Positions 57,876-64,000 of a stretch of 64,000 bases of DNA are shown in pieces. The stretch's first letter is position 1, and the number at the start of each line of letters is the position of its first letter. The translations under genes were made by a program, and so were the position numbers. Below the pieces are notes generated by a model that was not told the DNA's origin, did not search any database, and saw nothing but the letters and a program-made list of their open reading frames with translations. The DNA is from Phlebiopsis flavidoalba (lineage: Eukaryota > Basidiomycota > Agaricomycetes > Polyporales > Phanerochaetaceae): contig JAOCPU010000003.1 in the NCBI GenBank assembly GCA_035772785.1, positions 682,001 through 746,000 on the forward strand, written 5' to 3'.

Positions 57876-60297
57876 TCAGAGTTCAGGTCTCTTCTCACTC
57901 AAGTCTGTGCTTCCACTCGGATGCCTCTCCGAAGGGCTTTCATCCGAGGACATCGAGTCATTCAAGACATCCTCCGAGGCAACATTCCGCAGGGAGTTAA
58001 GCTGTATCATCGATGTCGTCGGCTGCGCGGGCGACGACGGGTCGAGCGGCTCAACGCGACGGGGGGTCGGCAACGCAGGTCGTTCCAGCTCTCCCTTCTC
58101 ATTCATAGCCTCCACATTCCCCTTCTCCAGGTCCGCTTCCTCGTGCATCGGCTGGAAGCGGCTCCCCTTCGGCGTCGCCCAGTGTCCCGTCAGCCACCCG
58201 GCCGCCCGGTGGCACTGTGCGTCTCGCTGCTTTGCTGCGCAGACGCCTGTGTCGCCTGGCTCGCGGGGCGGACAGGGCCCTCATGCGCCGCTTCGCGCGT
58301 ATGATGGTGCCAATGGCGCCGAATGTTCCGCGAAGGGAGTCTAGCCCGGGCTCCTCGCTCTTCTCAACAATCTCCCCCGTGTCGATTGGACGTCGGAAAG
58401 AGTCGAAGCCAGGTCGAGGTCGTCTGCGTCGCCGTCACCGGGGAAATGAGGTGAAATGAGGTGAGAGAGCTGCAGTTGGGGGCGGCTGCGTCGATGTCTC
58501 CTAACCTGGAGTGGGTGGGAAGGTCTCGAGGAGGTTCGCGAGCGCACGCCGGAGCGGCGAGATCGGAGAGTGGCAGAGCGACGCAGACTGGCTTTCCGCG
58601 CTGCGTTGGGGTCGACTTCAGACCGTGCAGCTTCGAGCAGGAGAGTCGTGTGTTCGTCAATCTATAGAAGTAGGGCGTGAGTATATACAAAGTAACCTAA
58701 TAGGCTCAATACGTACCTTGGCGAGCTTCTTGGGTCGACCTTGGACATTGAAGGATGAAAATTCCAGTACAGATGACGAAGAAAGCAAGCACGACAGTGA
58801 TGATTTGAGTGGCACTTGCTTTGAGGCCTTGATAGAGAATCTGATGGGCGAATCTAGTGAGATGACACTATTTCTGTATTTCAGAATACTTACAACAGAC
58901 CCCAGTAACGAGAGTGCAAAACGTGACTGCAGAAATGGTAAGCGCGTGTCTATGACACATGGACCGTACTCACAGAGGACGTAATATGTGGGAGTAACTG
59001 GGCATCCGAGTGAGCGCGGTTCTTACGATCAATAAATGCATGACATACCAGCATCATCGCTGCAGTGCTGTTAGCAAAGTTGTAGCAAGGTCAAATGACA
59101 TCACTCGTCTCCGCCTGTATTATACATTGCCAATGCAACGTTCAATGTAGTAGATGACGGAGTTTTCGGTCACTGTAATTTTTCATCAGATGGATGCAAC
59201 TTCCCTTTACTCGTGCGCTGCGCGACTTACGCAAGGTGACCACACAACTATGACTAGGAGTAGATAAATGAACCAGTTCTTGAACTAATACCAACAACTC
59301 CTAGTCAGAATTCATCCAAACATCAAGAATTGTTTGTTCACCTGGTTCTCGCCCCTAATGCTTGTCAAGATGCAAGCACCCAAGCCTTGCGTGCAGCTGA
59401 CACTAATACCTCCAATGAGGCTACAGATACCGATGTATGGCAGCATGCTCTTCTTGCCATATTTTGGCGCAGCCCATACCGCAAGAAATACGGCAAAGGC
59501 AATGATGACACCAGCGTACGACAAGAACCACGGCGTGACGAAACATACTTGCGGAATCCGTCAATGGTGTTGACGCTTTGTTCCTCAGGTCCGTTCAAAG
59601 GCCAGTATCGAAGAGCCAATGAGACATTGGGTGGAACGCTATCCACCCGAAGAGGGCACAGCCCCCTATCTCATCGAGCAAAGAAGTGCGAGAGGAGCGA
59701 ATGAGATAACCAACGACAACGCCGCCCATTGGAGTTGCCACCACGCGTCAGGCCACAAGTATCCGGGTGGAGCACAACACAGTGCAGACGGTACAAAGAC
59801 GATGATACGAACCGCCTCGACGAAAGCATAGGCAGCAAAGTTTGCACAGTTCGCCTAGAATCATAATAATCATGCCCGTCCACCACAATCGGCCTCATAA
59901 AAGGCGTATGGTGTCATTGCCATAGAAGCGAGAGAAGACGTATGAGGACCTACCGACTTCAGGTACGCGACGCCGTCGCCCGCTACATGGCCTTTCTGCG
60001 AGTTCAGGAGGCCCTTCTTCTTGAAGACAAAGGACGAGCCGATGAGGATGCCAGAGCCTATGGCCTAGACACACACCAACCCTGTCGCGCGAGAGGTGAG
60101 CTCATGACGTCGCGACGCGCTTCAAGGAGCACACTTACGCGCGGTATTTGCGGAGGTTGTGCCGAGCTCGACGAGCTCGTCGTCACTGAGGGTGAGTTGA
60201 CATTATTGTGCGTCACAGCAGATACAAAGAGACTAGGGAGACGGCAAGGGGCAAGACGGGGGATTGGGACGGTGGGGTGAGGGGAAAAGGCGATCAT
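57876..60297 (-). CDS. NIPA-type magnesium transporter
   Basis: Multi-pass membrane protein of the NIPA/DUF803 family, proposed Mg2+ carriers. N-terminal helix 1 reads AIGSGILIGSSFVFKKKGLL near 60065-60005, followed by VAYLKSVGWW and MIMMILGELCNFAAYAFVEA near 59880-59820. ALNGPEEQSVNTIDGF lies near 59605-59560. The family signature YGKKSMLPYIGICSLIGGIS near 59465-59405 is followed by VSCTQGLGACILTSIRG near 59400-59350. Later pieces near 59290-58690 hold the remaining helices with short introns. The C-terminal cytosolic tail is acidic and Ser-rich (ADLEKGNVEAMNEKGELERP at 58135-58075, NDSMSSDESPSERHPSG near 57965-57915) and stops at 57876. The start is uncertain; 60297 is the first in-frame methionine upstream of a Ser-rich leader. 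It is divergent from the Dph4 gene. Confidence 0.82.
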
Positions 60298-60785
60298 GGC
60301 TCGCTTCTGTAGCGACTTCTGAAAGTGGGAGTCTGGCCGCACACAACGACCTGCGTTCAGGGTCGGGTCGGGAGTCGCGCCCACGTTGGGCGTTTGCTTC
60401 TCTCTGGGCCTCATACTTACACGCTTTATCGCGACCGGTGTGCGTTCTAGCTCAATTTTATGCGCATAACGAAGGTTTCCAGTGAACATTGTCCGTGCGA
60501 GTCGCGTCCAGGAGCATACCGCAGCTCACCAGAGACTTACCCTTCAGGACAATAGCTACCGGGGGGACTTTGAGGAGATAGGTCTTGCACATCGCAATAT
60601 TCTCATGACGTCTAGAAGCAGCACGCAAGCAGTTAAGTGGCCAGTCGACCGGTCCATGATGTAGATGGCGAAGTGCAAGTGTAGTATTTCCAATTGCAGG
60701 AACCGCTGTCGATCCTCTCTTGCTCCCGCCCGCCTTTTGACGCCAACGCTCACCTCTCGTCTCTGTCCTTCACCGTCCACGCTGG
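60298..60785. promoter_or_regulatory. Divergent region between NIPA-type and Dph4 genes
   Basis: 488 bases between two divergent starts with no gene signature. It should hold both promoters. No specific element was identified. Confidence 0.4.
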
Positions 60786-61248
60786 ATGCACACAACGGAG
60801 CCTGACTATTACGCGGTGCTCTCGCTCGGCCAGCCTCTGCTCAATATGCAGAGGTGAAGGCTGCCTACCACCGCGCTTTTTTGCTCTTGCACCACCCGGA
60901 CAAACAGAGCACTTCAGCTCGCCGAGCGGACGCAGTGGACATAGATTTACTCAAGAGGGCCTTTACGACGTTGTCTACGCCCGAGCTTCGTACCCAAGTA
61001 CGACAACGCTAGGGCTAGCCGACTCTCTGGACCTCGCCCCGCGCATGTGGTCTCTCTGGAAGAATTCACCGAGCACGAGAGCGATACGCCAGAGAAAATT
61101 TCTACTGGAGCTTGACTTTGTCGATGTGGAGGCATCTATCGCATTGCGGGAGAGCGACATGGAGAAGGATCAGCATCTCATGGAGGCTGCAACGACTGCT
61201 CAGAAAGCTCAGGTCATCTGGGTAGGATATGAGCTCGCGGGAGGATGA
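60786..61248 (+). CDS. DPH4: Dph4-type J-protein (diphthamide biosynthesis)
   Basis: J-domain protein with a CSL-type zinc finger that supports the first step of diphthamide synthesis on eEF2. The start at 60786 gives MHTTEPDYYAVLSLGQ. AEVKAAYHRAFLLLHHPDKQ, with the HPD motif intact, follows at about 60850-60905, then LLKRAFTTLSTPELRTQ near 60950-60992. The C-terminal part reads VSLEEFTE-like sequence and ESDTPEKIFYWSLT near 61075-61115. Removing one T from a TTT run restores TCRCGGIYRIAESDMEKDQH (the CSL zinc-finger cysteine pair). The second cysteine pair, GCNDCSE, is similarly displaced by one base near 61185. It ends VIWVGYELAGG with TGA at 61246-61248. At about 150 residues it matches the family. 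Confidence 0.88.
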
Positions 61249-61453
61249 CCAGTAAGGTACGAGTGAACTCTGTTTCAGGAGTTCAGCGTTGATTATATGC
61301 GCATGGACTTCACTACGCTCATGTCGGGGCAATTTCCCCCCCAAGCCCATATCGCTCGATTACCGGCTACGACAACATTTCTTTGTACACTCAACTCATT
61401 GTTACAACATGTTCCAAGTACTCTACATGAATAACGCAACTCTTCGGTCTGAA

Positions 61454-64000
61454 TCAACATCCATCGCATCGTCCACATCTGGCGATGTTTGCCGTCCATT
61501 GCTTTACCCATTCCTCGAAGAGCGCACTTCCATAACTCGCGACCCAAACGCGTAGCCTACCTGCCAAGGCATCCAGCGTTGCCAATCCGCGCGTTGCATC
61601 TATCGCATAACTGTCAGCCGAATGTTTCAACGACTCAAGTTTGACCAGTCCTGTCACTCCGTTTCCTCGATGAAGAAGTGATTCCCGTAGAAGTGATATG
61701 GTCTGGTTGTGCGGGGACTAGGGTCCGTGATCAACGACGAATATTTTGACCATGTGTACTGACCGTTTTCACACGTCCGTACCATCAACGCAATGAAACA
61801 TGTTAAATGGTCCGGGAACCCTTGCGATCGCGCAAGTTCACGGACAGTCACCGATGCGTTGGACACTGTCCGACGTAAGCATCGAGCACGTATCTGTCCG
61901 AAGGACAAACTCACATAAGGATTGAGCACCCATGACTGTTTCGCCGTAGGCTCTACATTGGTCACGGTTGTGTTGAACCAGCTGTCGGCATCCAGCCGTC
62001 CTATACAGCCCTATACGGCAGGGTCAACGACGTAACGGTGTCTCGGGATAATGACACGACACCTTTACGGAAGCCTTGGCGTGCGACTGCCGACTTGGGG
62101 TCTGAACCATTGCCACTCGAATAACTCGTCAGGAAGGTCCTTCCGATTCCGGTAGAGGGCTGTCAGAATACGCCAGAGGGGTTCAGCGCCGTCTAAGAGT
62201 CAATCTCGTTCCACTACCGTGGTAGTCCGCCTTGGCAGGGTTAGTGGAATGTGGCAGACCCTACACATTTGATCAAAATCAGTGTATGTCATATCGGAGG
62301 CTATTTGAACCGACCTTGCGACAGTCGTTCTCCTTGAGCACCTTCGTGATATGCTGTAAATCCCTGACTTCATCGCCCGGTTTCTCTCGCGCATCCCTCT
62401 CTTGAAAAAAGTGTGCGTGGTTTCGTGTGGTATCGGATCCCGGTTGGGTTTTTGAATGGTGCGCAGGTTTTGCTCGGCTTCTCACAAGGGATTATTGGAA
62501 TCTCTTTGGCCAGTGAGAACGTCCGTGCCCTTGGCACCGTACTGTCGACGAACACGCGATGTGTGGATTTTTTCCTGGTGTCAAGCATGAATAAAACTCT
62601 TCAATACAAAAAGCGATAGAGCATACCAATCCCAGCGGTAGAGATCCCCAATCGCATCGTCATAACGACGGTGATGTATCGGAATGGTGCAATACCGAAT
62701 TCAGGTGTTGACAGGCCGTATGGAGAGGCCGTGCGAGAGCTTAACCTCGAGTCCGTCTTTCAAGGGGAAACCGTAGAGCGGTAACGTAACGGGGAATTCG
62801 GCATGGGTTGGTCCACTTTCTCGGTATGGCCGCAAATGAATGTGACAGGAAGAACCGAACCCGGGTCTGGGGCAGACCGTAGTGTGCAGCTTGGATGGAT
62901 CGCAAAACCGGACTCCCTCCCTCCCGTGGTACCTGCTTCGCTCGATCAGCATTCGAAGGGTGTGGAATAAGCAAGGAAACGTACCCCATAGCGACCAGTG
63001 CGCGCACGAGGAACTTCAGGCCGCCAACATTTATACCTCCCTTAACGCGATAAAGTACCGATTCGCCTGGACCGCATTCAGGTTGTAAATGCCAAAAATC
63101 CGCGGACGTTCTCGATGACCAGAAGAAACACGAATTTCGGTTCGGTAAAGTCGACCCATGATAGAGGACGGTTGAGTATAAGATGGCTCTTTTGCGATCG
63201 CTCGCCCGTTTGGAAGGACATGGTTCAATGTTGAATGCGGTTGAAGTGACTGACCAACGGTATTACGGTGGAGATTTATGAGTCAGATCGTGACAAGGGT
63301 AAGACGCACCATGGGAATCCTGCAACAATGCAGGTCGATAAAATCACCGGGTTTGATGGGTTTAGGAAGGGTGCGAAGAGCGGAGTGATCATAAGGCAGA
63401 AATTGCGTGGTCTATCCGTCGAGTCGAGTCCAGCCGGGTACACTAAACGTCTTCACTGCATCTCGCAGCGCTATATTCGAGCATTGGTTGAAAACATCCG
63501 TTTCTGGTGAGTTCTTCCTGAATACCCAGTCAGCTGACTGGGCTGTGAGAGCAGAATTGCAAAGCTTACTTGAGTGTCAGGGCCGCGGATGGTGCTATCT
63601 CAATTTTGCATGCGTTCAACTTCAAACATCCGGCCTGCTGCATTGAAAGTCCAAAAGCACCAACACCTCCAAAAGGATCCAATGTTCGTAACGGGCCAGG
63701 CCTTGAGCACTGCCTGTTAAAGTTGTGTATGTCTTCCGATTTCTTCTTATCATCTCTCCAACAGACAATGCAAATCTCCGGCGCTTGGAACGCCCATTGA
63801 GCTTGGTCACGTTTTCCCATTTCGTGACGATCAATCTCGGGAATATCGTGATATTTGACGAAGCAAATATAGGGAATACGGAGACTTCTATCGAGGTAGA
63901 GCTTCCAAATCGCGGGTGGGTAGGGAGAAGTAATTGACCACCCTGCACTTGCGGGATGAGTGCGCGAGTTGCGCTGACTTCAAGGACATATTGCAGGATT
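61454..64000 (-). CDS. C5 cytosine DNA methyltransferase, catalytic half (partial, runs off right edge)
   Basis: DNMT1-like cytosine methyltransferase; the N-terminal regulatory part lies beyond 64000. Catalytic motifs in order: motif I LRTLDPFGGVGAFGLSMQQA near 63700-63640; motif IV region CIVAGFP followed by the split PC|QPHSTLN across an intron near 63330-63215; HLILNVLSWVDFTEPKF-like sequence near 63190-63140; motif VI ENVRGFLAF-like near 63110-63075; GGINVGGLKFLVRALVAMGY near 63035-62985; motif VIII IQAAHYGLPQTRVRFFL near 62890-62840; motif IX/X region TVRELARSQGFPDHLT near 61850-61805, RQIGNA-like sequence near 61600, LGRELWKCAL and FEEWVKQW near 61550-61500. The gene ends at 61454, convergent with DPH4 (205 bases apart). 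In basidiomycetes these enzymes maintain CG methylation of repeats. Catalytic residues appear present once frame breaks are discounted. Confidence 0.85.

Overview
The window looks like nuclear DNA of a basidiomycete, most likely an Agaricomycete. The recognisable genes are dense, lie on both strands and are split by many short GT..AG introns. Several families are typical of mushroom-forming fungi: a DUF6533 membrane protein, a priA/CPL1-like secreted cysteine-rich protein, a basidiomycete F-box-like protein, an extracellular type-B carboxylesterase family and a DNMT1-type cytosine methyltransferase.

Layout. 0.4-2.1 kb: DUF6533 multi-pass protein (+). 6.8-7.6 kb: priA/CPL1-like secreted protein (+). 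7.9-12.4 kb: large minus-strand gene with a SHOC1/Zip2-like (meiotic, XPF-fold) signature. 13.4-21.6 kb: three carboxylesterase copies in direct tandem (+), with a fourth, more eroded copy at 42.1-45.1 kb. 21.8-24.3 kb: alpha/beta-hydrolase of the HSL type (-). 24.9-26.7 kb: methionine aminopeptidase 2 (-), divergent from RIB7-type riboflavin reductase (+, 26.9-28.1 kb). 28.8-35.0 kb: NBR1-like autophagy receptor (-) with PB1, at least six ZZ-like fingers and an FW/Ig domain. 36.3-37.6 kb: NOSIP-like U-box protein (+). 40.5-41.2 kb: Pin1/Ess1 prolyl isomerase (-). 47.7-50.4 kb: METTL14-type m6A methyltransferase subunit (-), divergent from a MOSC/mARC-like protein (+, 50.7-52.3 kb). 52.5-54.0 kb: F-box-like protein (-). 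54.9-57.4 kb: exocyst subunit Exo84 (-). 57.9-60.3 kb: NIPA-type Mg2+ transporter (-). 60.8-61.2 kb: Dph4 J-protein (+). 61.5 kb to the right edge: C-terminal half of a C5 DNA methyltransferase (-).

The dominant property is that almost every gene, including single-copy housekeeping genes, is broken by small insertions, deletions and substitutions. Homology carries on across the breaks by hopping between the three frames of one strand. That pattern is better explained by uncorrected long-read (or otherwise noisy) sequence than by biological decay. Gene limits below are therefore outer bounds of recognisable homology, not exact exon models. Calls rest on family signatures recalled by eye; no search was run.

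Most genes are ordinary housekeeping or regulatory genes and do not form an obvious pathway. The one local gene-family system is the carboxylesterase array. I found no CRISPR array, no convincing tRNA or rRNA gene, and no complete transposable element. I did not find a clearly new biological system.
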